Positions 54,494 through 62,806 of a stretch of DNA of 64,000 nucleotides are shown in pieces; the stretch's first letter is position 1; every line of letters begins with the position of its first letter. The stretch covers positions 143,211 to 207,210 of the forward strand of contig CANGYF010000007.1 in assembly GCA_947458265.1 (NCBI GenBank), read 5' to 3'. The position numbers and the translations under genes are program-made. The notes under the pieces are model-generated. The model was not told where the DNA came from. It searched no databases and saw nothing but the letters and a program-made list of their open reading frames with translations. This stretch comes from Betaproteobacteria bacterium (GTDB taxonomy: Bacteria > Pseudomonadota > Gammaproteobacteria > Burkholderiales > CAIKXV01).

Positions 54494-55806
54494 ACACGAT
54501 GGCGGCGCAGCCTGCCGGGCGGACGGCGATCCGGTCCCGGTTCTCGCGCGCGCGGCAGCCGCGCCGGACCCGGTCGCGGCAATCCGGTGTCGCACTGATC
54601 GCGGTGGTGGTGTTCATCGGGATCGCAGCAGCCGTGTTCGTGGTGCGCAGTCTGGACGCGGACGCAGTGGTCGCGCGGCAGAACCAGCGCACCGCCGAAG
54701 CGCTGCAGGCGGCCCGGGAAGCCCTGCTGGCGTTCGCGGCCACCAACGACAGCCGCCCGGGCGCCCTGCCCTGCCCGGACATCGATGGCGACGGACAGTC
54801 GCTCGTCGGCACCGAGTACGTCGGAAACGGCTGCCAGTCGTACATCGGCCGCCTGCCATGGGCGCTGCTGCGTATCCCGGAACTGCGCGATGCCAGCGGC
54901 GAACTGCTCTGGTATGCACTGTCGCCCGGTTTCCGCGATGCAGGCCCGGTGACCGGTAATCCCGGCTTCGTGAACCCGGACACCGTGGCGGTGCTGACCA
55001 TCGCCGGGTCGCCCGGCCTGCTCGGGGCCATCGTGTTCGCGCCCGGTGCGGCGCTGCAGGGGCAGGTGCGCAGCGGCACCGGTGCGAATGCGCTCGAGAA
55101 CCATCTCGACGGCGTGAACGCCACGCCGACCACCGTCTTTTCCGCTGCCCTGCCAGGCACGGACTTCAACGACCGCCTGCTGCCGATCTCGAGTGCCGAC
55201 CTGGTGGCGATCGCCGAGCGCAGGGTGTCGCGCGAGGTCGCCGCCGCGCTGAACCAGTACTTCGACCTGTACGGGTTCCTGCCTGCGCCGGCGACGTTCA
55301 GCACGGCCCTGTGCATCAGTTCGGGCTTCGTGCCCGCCGGCGCCTGCCAGCCGGTGCCCGGCATCCATGCCGGCCGGCTGCCGGGCTCGGTGGACCCCGA
55401 GTCCTACGCGCCGGTCGGATCGGGCCAGCGCAGTGCACTGCTCACCGGCACCAGCGTGCCTGAGAACCAGTACAGCCTGGTCTGGCTGCAGCTGCAGCGC
55501 TGGCGCGAACATGTGGTCTACATCGTGTCGCCGAACTGCGCAGGCCCGCCGGTGAACCAATGCGCCGCGGGTTCGCTCGTCGTTCGCGGGGCCGGCCCCA
55601 ATGTCGACAACGCGCGATTCCTCGTGGTGATGTCCGGGCCACCGGGCGCCGCCCAGTCGAGGGCGAGCGCCGCCGACCGGACCGCAATGGCCAACTACCT
55701 GGAAGGAACCGCACTGTCGGCCGCACAGACGCTGGCTGCCGGATCGGTACCGCCGCAGATCGTGATCCCGGCCGGCACCGTCTACGCTACGCCGGGGACG
55801 AACTGA
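54490..55806 (+). CDS. Prepilin-like protein lacking the usual Glu5
   Basis: The 438-residue protein has a 33-residue basic leader and the junction RQSG|VALIAVVVFIG, similar to a prepilin cleavage site, but the fifth residue after the Gly is Ala instead of Glu, as in GspK/PilX-type minor pilins. The rest is a large extracytoplasmic domain with paired cysteines (ALPCPDIDGDGQSL; STALCISSGFVPAGACQPVP) and a D-G-D motif that could bind calcium. It likely caps or modifies the pilus, as MshO/P/Q or PilX-type proteins do. Function inferred from context. Confidence 0.72.
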   Translation: MNTMAAQPAGRTAIRSRFSRARQPRRTRSRQSGVALIAVVVFIGIAAAVFVVRSLDADAVVARQNQRTAEALQAAREALLAFAATNDSRPGALPCPDIDGDGQSLVGTEYVGNGCQSYIGRLPWALLRIPELRDASGELLWYALSPGFRDAGPVTGNPGFVNPDTVAVLTIAGSPGLLGAIVFAPGAALQGQVRSGTGANALENHLDGVNATPTTVFSAALPGTDFNDRLLPISSADLVAIAERRVSREVAAALNQYFDLYGFLPAPATFSTALCISSGFVPAGACQPVPGIHAGRLPGSVDPESYAPVGSGQRSALLTGTSVPENQYSLVWLQLQRWREHVVYIVSPNCAGPPVNQCAAGSLVVRGAGPNVDNARFLVVMSGPPGAAQSRASAADRTAMANYLEGTALSAAQTLAAGSVPPQIVIPAGTVYATPGTN

Positions 55807-55808
55807 CC

Positions 55809-56588
55809 ATGCGTTCGAGGCCCGGCTCCTTGCAGGCACGCGCGCGGGCGCGCGGCGTCTCCCTGGTCGAACTGGCGATCGGGCTGCTGATCCTGTCGCT
55901 GATCATCGGCGGCCTGCTGGTGCCGCTGGCGAGCCAGGTCGAGCAGGGACGCGTCGGCCAGACGCAACGACAGCTCGACGAGATCCGGGAAGCGGTGGTC
56001 GGCTTCGCGCTGGCCAACGGCCGCCTGCCCTGTCCCGCCTCAGCGGCCTCCAACGGCATCGAGAGCCCGCCAGGCGGCGGTGCCTGCACGAACCCCTGGA
56101 ACGGCTTCGTGCCGGCAGTGACGCTCGGGTTGTCGCAGGTCGACGAGCAGGGCTATGCGATCGACGCCTGGGGACTCGCCCAGAACCGGGTGCGCTACGC
56201 GGTCACCACGGCCAATGGCAGCGCGTTCACCACCGCCGGACAGATGCGGGCGCGTGGCATGGCCGGGCTGACGCCCGACCTGCGCGTCTGCCGCTCCGGC
56301 GCCGGCATCACTGGCGCCGGCGCCGCCGCGGACTGCGGCCCCGGCGATACGCTGTCGCAGACCGCAGTGGTGGTGATCTATTCGCTCGGCGCGAACGCCG
56401 CCACCGGCGGCACGTCCGCCGACGAAGCGCAGAACCCGAACCCGAACAGCCTCAACAACGACCGTGCGTTCGTCAGCCGGGTGCGCGCAGCACCGGGCGC
56501 CGGCGCGGCCGAGTTCGACGACCTCGTGACCTGGCTGTCGCCGAACATCCTGTATTCGCGGCTGGTCACGGCAGGCCAGTTGCCCTGA
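55809..56588 (+). CDS. Minor prepilin with type IV leader
   Basis: The 259-residue protein has a 16-residue basic leader and the cleavage site RARG|VSLVELAIGLLILSLIIG, with Glu5 present but Val rather than Phe/Met at +1. A long alpha1 helix is followed by cysteine-containing loops (GRLPCPASAASNG, GGGACTNPW, LRVCRSGAG, ADCGPGDTL). It is presumably processed by a prepilin peptidase encoded elsewhere and forms a minor pilin. It starts 2 bases after the preceding gene; its end overlaps the convergent kinase gene by 23 bases. Confidence 0.85.
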   Translation: MRSRPGSLQARARARGVSLVELAIGLLILSLIIGGLLVPLASQVEQGRVGQTQRQLDEIREAVVGFALANGRLPCPASAASNGIESPPGGGACTNPWNGFVPAVTLGLSQVDEQGYAIDAWGLAQNRVRYAVTTANGSAFTTAGQMRARGMAGLTPDLRVCRSGAGITGAGAAADCGPGDTLSQTAVVVIYSLGANAATGGTSADEAQNPNPNSLNNDRAFVSRVRAAPGAGAAEFDDLVTWLSPNILYSRLVTAGQLP

Positions 56589-57444
56589 CCGCATCCGGGC
56601 CTGTATCCGGCACCGCATGAGGCACCGCATCCGCCGGCAGCGGCAGGCGGACGGTGAAGACGCTGCCGCTGCCTGCGCCCGCGCTGGAGACGCTGACCGT
56701 ACCGCCATGCAGCGCCGCCAGCTGATTAACGACCGCAAGGCCGATGCCGAAGCCCAGCGGCGCCGCACCATGCTGGCCGGGTACCTGCGCGTAGAGATCG
56801 AACAGGCGCAGCTGGTCTTCACGCGAGATGCCGACGCCGTTGTCGGCCACGGACAGCACGAGTTCACCCGGCGCGGAAGACACCTGCAGCACGATGCGGC
56901 CGCCCGGCGCGGTGTACTTCGCTGCATTGATCAGCAGGTTCGACACGATCTGGGAGACGCGCATCGGATCCAGCAGCACCGTCGCGCCAAGACCCTGCCG
57001 CTCGACGACCAGTTCATGCTGCCGCGCAGCCATGAGCGGTGCCGCGGTCTCGACCGCCATGTCGATGATGTCGCGCAGGGCGGCCATCCGCGGCCGGAAG
57101 ACGAGCCGGCGGTCGCCGGAGCGGGCGACATGCAGAAGGTCTTCTAGCAACGCCGCGAGCTGTGTGCTCTGCCGCTCGATGATCCGCGCGGCCCGGCGCA
57201 TTCTGGCGGTGCTGCCCGGAAGCCTGCCCAGCAGGCTGGCGGCGGTGACGATCGGCGCAAGGGGACCACGCAGTTCGTGCACGATCATGGCCAGAAGTGC
57301 GTCCTTGCCCATCTCCCGGGCGGGTCCGAGGGCCTGGCAAGCTTCGCAGGTCGCCCCGCCAGCGGTAAAGCCGCGCTGGTGTGCCGCCGTCGCCGGCGCC
57401 GGTCCAACGCCTGCATCGGCGGATTGCAATCCAGACTGGTTCAT
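56566..57444 (-). CDS. Soluble sensor histidine kinase
   Basis: The 292-residue kinase starts at MNQSGLQSA (57444), overlapping the Crp/Fnr gene stop by 4 bases; the longer open frame upstream lies within that gene. It contains the phospho-acceptor box MIVHELRGPLAP, an ATPase domain with NLLINAAKYTAPGG, VADNGVGIS and GFGIGLAVVNQ. No membrane segment or sensor domain is seen, so it may be driven by a partner protein. Co-transcription with Crp/Fnr regulators suggests redox or metabolic control within the pilus locus. Confidence 0.88.
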   Translation of the reverse strand: MNQSGLQSADAGVGPAPATAAHQRGFTAGGATCEACQALGPAREMGKDALLAMIVHELRGPLAPIVTAASLLGRLPGSTARMRRAARIIERQSTQLAALLEDLLHVARSGDRRLVFRPRMAALRDIIDMAVETAAPLMAARQHELVVERQGLGATVLLDPMRVSQIVSNLLINAAKYTAPGGRIVLQVSSAPGELVLSVADNGVGISREDQLRLFDLYAQVPGQHGAAPLGFGIGLAVVNQLAALHGGTVSVSSAGAGSGSVFTVRLPLPADAVPHAVPDTGPDAVRATGLP

Positions 57445-58136
57445 GCGAATCCCTCCGCGTAAGTGAGCTGGTCTGCCGCGTAGCAGCTGCAGGCCGCGGT
57501 CTCCATCCCCTGGCGATCCAGCACCGTCAGCTCGCCGCGGGTGTAGCGGATCAGGCCACCTCTCTGCAGCACGCCGGCGGCGAGGGTCACGCCCGAGCGA
57601 CGCACGCCGAGCATGCTGGCAAGGAACTCGTGCGTCATCTCGAAGCGGTTGCCGTGGGCACGGTCCTGGCTCATGAGCAGCCAGCGCGCCAGGCGCGGGG
57701 CCACCGCATGGAAGCGGTGGCAACCGGATGCACGCGCCAGCTGCAGCATGCGCACATGCAGGTAGCGCGACAGCGTGCGGCGCAACGGGAGGCTGCACTC
57801 GAGTTCGGTACGCAACCGGTGCACGTCGATGCGCAGGACTTCACCCTGACCCTGCACCACGGCGTCGAACGGCGAATGGCAGATCCCCAGCAGTATCTCC
57901 GCGCCGAGCATGCCTTCGCTGCCGACCATGCCGACCTCGATCGCCGGATGGTGGTCCACCCTGTCCAGCAGCGAGATGAAAGCACGCGTCGGGAAATAGG
58001 CATGCCCGGCCTCGGCACCGCGCACGCAGACCGGCGCCGCCAGGACCAGTTCCACCCGCTCGCAGGCCGCGCGCAGGCGCGTCCTGTCGCGCCTGGGCAG
58101 GCGTTCGATCAGGTCGTTCGAGACATCAGGTGCCAT
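57441..58136 (-). CDS. Crp/Fnr-family transcriptional regulator
   Basis: The 231-residue protein has an N-terminal cyclic-nucleotide-binding-like beta barrel (residues about 15-125, with AYFPTRAFISLLDRV and EVGMVGSEGMLGAEI) and a C-terminal winged helix with recognition region ASMLGVRRSGVTLAAGVL. It lacks the Fnr iron-sulfur N-terminal cysteines; the tail ends with a CSCY element, also present in the paralogue next door. Start at 58136 (MAPDVSNDL); a longer frame adds 23 residues without homology. Confidence 0.85.
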   Translation of the reverse strand: MAPDVSNDLIERLPRRDRTRLRAACERVELVLAAPVCVRGAEAGHAYFPTRAFISLLDRVDHHPAIEVGMVGSEGMLGAEILLGICHSPFDAVVQGQGEVLRIDVHRLRTELECSLPLRRTLSRYLHVRMLQLARASGCHRFHAVAPRLARWLLMSQDRAHGNRFEMTHEFLASMLGVRRSGVTLAAGVLQRGGLIRYTRGELTVLDRQGMETAACSCYAADQLTYAEGFA

Positions 58137-58232
58137 TCGCAGTACTCCCGGATCGTGAGCCGCAGTCTGCACGGTCGGCTTGGCGCGTTCCGTGCAGCAA
58201 CGCACAAAGGTCGGTATGCCCGGTCGGGGCGG

Positions 58233-58952
58233 TCAACTGGCTTCCTTGTCGGGCAGCAAGCGGTCGTACTCCCGCTTGACTACCCCGTAGCATTCGCAGG
58301 TCCGCTCCTCCAGGCCGGCACGGTCGAGCACCTGCACGCGGCCGCGCGCATAGCGGATCAGCCCGGCCGCCTGCAGCTTGAGTGCCGCCGCGGTCACGCC
58401 CTCGCGGCGCACGCCCAGCATGTTCGCGATCAGTTCCTGCGTCATATGCAGTTCACTTCCCTCCAGCCGGTCCAGGCTGAGCAGCAGCCAGCGGCACAGC
58501 TGCTGGTCGAGCGAGTGGTGGCGATTGCACACCGCGGTCTGCGCCATCTGGGTGATCAGTGCCTGGGTGTAGCGCAGCAGCAGGTGCAGCAGGGGCCCGG
58601 ACTCGTTGAACGCATCCTTGATCGTCACCGCTTTCACCCGGTAGGCATCGCCCGCGCTCTGAACGACGGCGCGGCTGGGGGTCGACTCGCCCCCCATGAA
58701 CAGCGAGATGCCGACCACGCCCTCGTTACCCACCACGGCGATCTCCGCGGATGCGCCGTTCTCCATCACGTACAGCAGGGAGACGATTGAATTGGCCGGG
58801 AAATAGACGTGGCTCTGCGGGCAATCCGACTCGTACAGGACCTGTCCGAGGGAGAGCTTCACGTGTTCCAGCTTTGGGCCCCAACTCTGCCATTCATCCA
58901 TGGGCAGTGCCGCCAGGAGCCGATTGCGCAAGGGGTCGCTTGTAGGCGACAT
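58233..58952 (-). CDS. Crp/Fnr-family transcriptional regulator (paralogue)
   Basis: A 239-residue Crp/Fnr regulator with the barrel segment VYFPANSIVSLLYVMEN, EIAVVGNEGVVGISLFMGG and helix-turn-helix IANMLGVRREGVTAAALKL, and a C-terminal CECYGVV element matching the neighbour. It lies 96 bases upstream of the other Crp/Fnr gene in the same direction. The ligand is unpredictable; no obvious cAMP-site arginine/serine signature is preserved. Confidence 0.87.
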   Translation of the reverse strand: MSPTSDPLRNRLLAALPMDEWQSWGPKLEHVKLSLGQVLYESDCPQSHVYFPANSIVSLLYVMENGASAEIAVVGNEGVVGISLFMGGESTPSRAVVQSAGDAYRVKAVTIKDAFNESGPLLHLLLRYTQALITQMAQTAVCNRHHSLDQQLCRWLLLSLDRLEGSELHMTQELIANMLGVRREGVTAAALKLQAAGLIRYARGRVQVLDRAGLEERTCECYGVVKREYDRLLPDKEAS

Positions 58953-59073
58953 CGGTTCTCCATTTCTACGGGCTGAATATGGCCCGCATTCGGAGTTTGC
59001 ACTGCTCTGACGCCAACGTATGTGCGAAAGCGCACATAGCGCAAGGACCCGACACAGGATCCGACACAGAGTG

Positions 59074-60807
59074 TCAGGCGACTGACCTTAGCGTGAACTG
59101 CACCGCTCCATCCTGGTTGCTCGACAGCCGCAGGTCGAAGCCATGTTCGATGGCCAGCTGGGCCACCTGGTAGAGCCCGACACCGAGACCATTGCGCGAT
59201 GCGACCGGTTCGGCCAGCAGGCGTTCGGCGATCGCCGGTTCGATCGCCGAGCCGCTGTCGATCACCGACAGCTGGGTACCGTCCAGCGTGGACAGCTCGA
59301 CATGCACGCTCACCGACGGGTCGAGCTGGCGCTTGACCCGCGCGTTCTGCAGCAGGTTTTCGACCGCGCTGTCGAACAGTTCCAGCGGCAGCGTCTTGCC
59401 GTCGAGCACGCCGCGGCTGGACAGGTGCACACCCTCGCGGTCGACCCGGCGCTGCAGTGCCTGCCACCACTGGCTGGCGTCGACCGGGGTCATGCTGTGA
59501 AGCTGGGGACGGGCGAGCTTCTCGAGGGTACGTTCCAGCCGCTGGGCGATCTGCGGCAGCTGTCGCCGCATCAGCGCCTGCAGTTCAACCGCACGCACGC
59601 CATCGCTCGAATCGGCTGCTGCACAGAGCGCCTGCAGCGACTGCAGCAGGTTCTTCACATCGTGGGTGAGCCGCGCACCGGTCTCGTGGATCGCATGCGC
59701 ATAGGCATGCTTGCGCTCGCGCTGCTCGCGCCGCTTCGCATCGTAGAAGTCGCCCAGCAGTTGCGCGAGCAGCGCGGCGTGCAGGTTCAGCGCCGGGGTC
59801 GGCTGCATCCGCGTGTACAGCTCGAGCGACAGGCCGCGCGCGGACAGCTCGATGCGGTGTCGGGCTGTGACGCCCAGCGTGCCTGCGCTGTCGGCCGCGC
59901 TCCACTGCACGCCGGCCACCCAGGGCAGCCTCGACAGTTCCGCGATCGCACCCTCCAGGAATCGCTCCGGATCGCGCTGGTGTTCGGCCAGCAGGGCCAG
60001 GCTGCGCATCCAGTTCTCGAAGGGCAGGCCGACGGACAGCAGCTGCCAGGAAATGACCTGGCTCAGGCCGCCGAAGCCTCCACGTGGATTCCACAGCCAC
60101 GACAGGGCCACCAGCAGCGCGGCGATCGCGATCAGCGCCTGGGCCAGCGTCAACAGGTAGTTCTCCTGGGCGCGCACCGAACCCAGCACCAGGCTGCCGA
60201 GCACCAGGACCAGCACCAGCAGCAGCAGCAGCATCGAATAGACGAGGTCGACCACCACCGGCGCGCGCACCTGCTGCTCCATGGGCTGCTCCAGCGGCAC
60301 CACCGGACGCATCGCCCCCACCGCCAGCGCGACCAGCGGCAGCACGAACTGCACGACGACCACCAGCAGCCCGGGCAGGGCGGCCCCCGCACCCAGGTGC
60401 GGCACCACCCACAGCAGCAGCAGCCCGAGCAGGAAGAACGATGCGAGCAGCGTGCCGGCGCGCTCCCGCGGCTCGCCGGTGCCGGGAACCCGCCCTGCGA
60501 TCAGCGCGAACAGCATGCTGATCCAGAGTGCCGCCAGCCACCAGGTCACCAGCAGCGCGAACCCGACCCCGGCCGCGAGCAGTGCAAGCCCGGGCACGGG
60601 ATCGATCCGCCGCTGCGCCCGCCACAGCGGCTGCCACATTAGGAACAGACCGATGTGGGTGAGCCACAGCGCGCGCGCCCACCAGGCATCGATGTCCCAG
60701 GCCAGTGCTGCATGCAGCGTCAGCAGCAGCATCGGCAGCACCCACTGCGGATACCGGCCGGACAGCTGGAACAGCCGGTCGCCGGATGCAGACCTGCGCT
60801 CGGTCAC
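59074..60807 (-). CDS. Multi-pass membrane sensor histidine kinase
   Basis: The 577-residue kinase probably starts at GTG 60807 (residues TERRSASGD following). About six or seven membrane helices fill residues 20-260, a middle region of GAF-like character follows, and the kinase core has the His box LTHDVKNLLQSLQALC, then ENLLQNARVKRQLD and GLGVGLYQVAQLAIEHGF. The HDVKN box is close to the HDLKN of PrsK-type kinases that pair with sigma-54 regulators. It is thus the best candidate partner for the regulator at 41952-43406. It is divergent from the ABC permease gene. Confidence 0.85.
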   Translation of the reverse strand: MTERRSASGDRLFQLSGRYPQWVLPMLLLTLHAALAWDIDAWWARALWLTHIGLFLMWQPLWRAQRRIDPVPGLALLAAGVGFALLVTWWLAALWISMLFALIAGRVPGTGEPRERAGTLLASFFLLGLLLLWVVPHLGAGAALPGLLVVVVQFVLPLVALAVGAMRPVVPLEQPMEQQVRAPVVVDLVYSMLLLLLVLVLVLGSLVLGSVRAQENYLLTLAQALIAIAALLVALSWLWNPRGGFGGLSQVISWQLLSVGLPFENWMRSLALLAEHQRDPERFLEGAIAELSRLPWVAGVQWSAADSAGTLGVTARHRIELSARGLSLELYTRMQPTPALNLHAALLAQLLGDFYDAKRREQRERKHAYAHAIHETGARLTHDVKNLLQSLQALCAAADSSDGVRAVELQALMRRQLPQIAQRLERTLEKLARPQLHSMTPVDASQWWQALQRRVDREGVHLSSRGVLDGKTLPLELFDSAVENLLQNARVKRQLDPSVSVHVELSTLDGTQLSVIDSGSAIEPAIAERLLAEPVASRNGLGVGLYQVAQLAIEHGFDLRLSSNQDGAVQFTLRSVA

Positions 60808-61002
60808 GGCGCCCTCCGCGCCCGGCCCGGCACGCCGCACGGCGCAGCCTGGCCCGTACTGGCCGCCCGGACGAGGTTCGATCGCGGTACGCTCGCAGGC
60901 GCAGTGCCCCGTGGCACGTGCACGTGCACGTCCAGTTGCAGACGCAGACGCAGGCGCGCCGCTGCCGCCGACTTCCCCGAGCCTTCCGCAGACCGACCAC
61001 TG

Positions 61003-61821
61003 ATGTCCGCCCCACGCAGCCAGGAAGGGACCGCCGCAGGCGGCCATGCGCACCGTAGCCGCCCGCTCGCGGTAGTCAGGTTCACGATGCTCGAGGCCTG
61101 GCGCTCTCCGCTGCCCTGGCTGCTGCTGGCCGCGGTCGGCTGCGCGCTGGTGGCGGCTGGGTTCTCGGCGTCGCTGGCGCTAACCGAAGGTGCACGCTTC
61201 CGTGCGGCACTGCTCGGCGGCGGCGTGCGCATCTCATGGGTGTTCATCTTTGCAGTCTATGTCATCGGCAGCCTCGCCCGCGAGATCAACGAGCGCGGCT
61301 TCGAGGTCGCGCTTGCACTGGAAGTCGACCGCAATACCTGGGTGCTGGGCAAGCTCGCCGGCTTCCTGCTGCCCGCACTGGCGGCGGTGCTGCTGCTGTT
61401 TCCATTGCTGGCCGTGCTGGCCACGCCGACCGGCGCGGCGGCATGGTGCCTGTCGCTGGCGCTCGAACTGGCGATCGTCATCGCAGCCGCACTGTTCTTC
61501 ACGCTCAGCCTCGGCAGCATGCCGGCTGCCACCGTGCTCGTCGCCGGCTTCTACCTGCTGGCGCGCACGATCGACGCGCTGGTGCTGATCGCCTCGTCCT
61601 CGCCGCTGCTTGCGCAGGGTGCCTGGCGCGACCTGGTCTCGCTCGCGGTGGAGGCGCTGTCGTGGCTGCTGCCGGCGCTGGGACGCTTCGGCCAGGGCAC
61701 CTGGCTCGCCGACCAGGCACCCGACGCATCCACGCTCGCGCTGATGGGCATGCAGTGCGTGGTCTATGTCGCCTTGCTCTGCGCGGCCGCGCTGGTCGAC
61801 TTCCATCGGCGCGACCTGTGA
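61003..61821 (+). CDS. ABC-2 type transporter permease of the pilus locus
   Basis: A 272-residue protein starting at MSAPRSQEG with about six membrane helices (PLPWLLLAAVGCALVAAGF; WVFIFAVYVIGSLA; FLLPALAAVLLLFPLLAVL; LALELAIVIAAALFF; and a final CVVYVALLCAAALV). It resembles ABC-2 exporter permeases. Lacking an adjacent ATPase, it may pair with the orphan ATPase at 41162-41911. Its stop overlaps the GTG start of the next gene. Confidence 0.8.
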   Translation: MSAPRSQEGTAAGGHAHRSRPLAVVRFTMLEAWRSPLPWLLLAAVGCALVAAGFSASLALTEGARFRAALLGGGVRISWVFIFAVYVIGSLAREINERGFEVALALEVDRNTWVLGKLAGFLLPALAAVLLLFPLLAVLATPTGAAAWCLSLALELAIVIAAALFFTLSLGSMPAATVLVAGFYLLARTIDALVLIASSSPLLAQGAWRDLVSLAVEALSWLLPALGRFGQGTWLADQAPDASTLALMGMQCVVYVALLCAAALVDFHRRDL

Positions 61822-62555
61822 GCCCCCCTCGCGCATGGCGCCGGCTGGCGCAGGAGCGGATGCACCGTCCCTGGCGTGCGGTGCCGATGCCGGTACGGCT
61901 CGCACTGGTGCTGGCCCTGTGCGCCCAGCTGCTCACCCATGCCACGGTGCCGCCGCCGATGGCGCGCGCGGCAGACCTCGAGGAGCCACCGGCACCGACG
62001 GCGATGCTGCTGGCCGCACTCGGCGACCGGCTGCCGCTGGCGCAGCTGGCAACCCTCCGGTTGCAGTCGTTCGACAACCAGCCCGGGCTCAGCATCCCGT
62101 TCGCGGCGCTCGACTACGGTCGCGTGGTGCGCTGGCTCTCGGCGCTGTCCGACCTGGACCCGGACGGCCAGTATCCGTTCCTGCTGGCCTCGCATGTATA
62201 CGCGTCGGTGCCCGATCCGGCGCGCCAGCGCCTGATGCTGGCGTTCGTGAACGACCACTTCGCAGCCGATCCGTCCCGCCGTTGGCGCTGGCTGGCGCAT
62301 TCGGCGATCGTCGCGCGCCACCGGCTGGGCGATACGCCACTGGCGATCCGTTACGCGCAGGCGATCACCGAACGCGCGACCGGACCTTCTGTGCCGGCCT
62401 GGGCGCGCCAGATGTCGGTCCTGCTGCTGGCCGATACCGGCGAGGTGGAGGCAGCGAAGATCCTCCTCGGCGGGCTGCTGGAAGCGGGCGCCATCACCGA
62501 TCCGCAGGAACTGCGCTTCCTGCTGGAACGGATGGAGCCACAGCCGACTCGCTGA
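61818..62555 (+). CDS. Exported TPR-like protein of the pilus locus
   Basis: The 245-residue protein probably starts at GTG 61818, overlapping the permease stop (GTGA); ATG 61860 is an alternative. A signal peptide or anchor (about 26-44) precedes helical repeats (FNDHFAADPSRR-like, ARHRLGDTPLAIRYAQAITE, LLADTGEVEAAKILLGGLLE) resembling TPR units. I do not recognise the family by name; its place between an ABC permease and the pilin suggests a pilus accessory role, perhaps like Myxococcus PilG (inference). Confidence 0.7.
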   Translation: MSPPRAWRRLAQERMHRPWRAVPMPVRLALVLALCAQLLTHATVPPPMARAADLEEPPAPTAMLLAALGDRLPLAQLATLRLQSFDNQPGLSIPFAALDYGRVVRWLSALSDLDPDGQYPFLLASHVYASVPDPARQRLMLAFVNDHFAADPSRRWRWLAHSAIVARHRLGDTPLAIRYAQAITERATGPSVPAWARQMSVLLLADTGEVEAAKILLGGLLEAGAITDPQELRFLLERMEPQPTR

Positions 62556-62557
62556 AC

Positions 62558-62577
62558 GTTCGACGCATTCGTCGAAC
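62558..62577 (+). terminator. Hairpin after the TPR-like gene
   Basis: GTTCGACG and CGTCGAAC form an 8-base perfect stem around a CATT loop, starting 2 bases after the stop codon at 62553-62555. There is no T-run after it, so it may be a weak terminator or mRNA-stabilising hairpin. Confidence 0.5.
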
Positions 62578-62615
62578 TCTCGACACCCATCAGCCGGGCA
62601 TAATGGATGCGGGAA

Positions 62616-62633
62616 GGACAGGCGCGCCTGTCC
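62616..62633. repeat. Perfect 18-base palindrome upstream of the pilin gene
   Basis: GGACAGGCGCGCCTGTCC is a perfect palindrome in the 251-base region before the major prepilin gene. It could be a dimer binding site or a second hairpin; about 115 bases separate it from the sigma-54 candidate, a typical enhancer distance. Confidence 0.7.
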
Positions 62634-62685
62634 GAACCTGGCCAACGGTCGAAACGCGACCGAAACCCGGTTTTCGTACGTCGTT

Positions 62686-62732
62686 TCCGTGAGAAAGTTC
62701 ACGGATACTGCACCTCTTGCCCATGAGGGCAA
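62686..62732. promoter_or_regulatory. Two inverted repeats, candidate activator sites
   Basis: TCCGTGA (62686-62692) pairs with TCACGGA (62699-62705) across 6 bases, and TTGCCC (62717-62722) pairs with GGGCAA (62727-62732) across 4. Both lie just upstream of the sigma-54-like promoter, where an enhancer-binding response regulator would bind. Function is inferred from position. Confidence 0.4.
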
Positions 62733-62746
62733 ATGGCGGTCGATCC

Positions 62747-62761
62747 GGCATGCGGTTTGCT
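62747..62761 (+). promoter_or_regulatory. Sigma-54-type promoter of the major prepilin gene
   Basis: GGCATGCGGTTTGCT matches the -24/-12 pattern GGCAC-N5-TTGCW with one mismatch in the -24 box, with the invariant GG and GC 10 bases apart. It lies 46 bases before the prepilin ATG, and a sigma-54-dependent regulator is encoded in the same locus. Confidence 0.6.
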
Positions 62762-62806
62762 CCGGAATATGTCCGTCCAACGACAGCGACGGTAAAGGAA
62801 ACTTCC

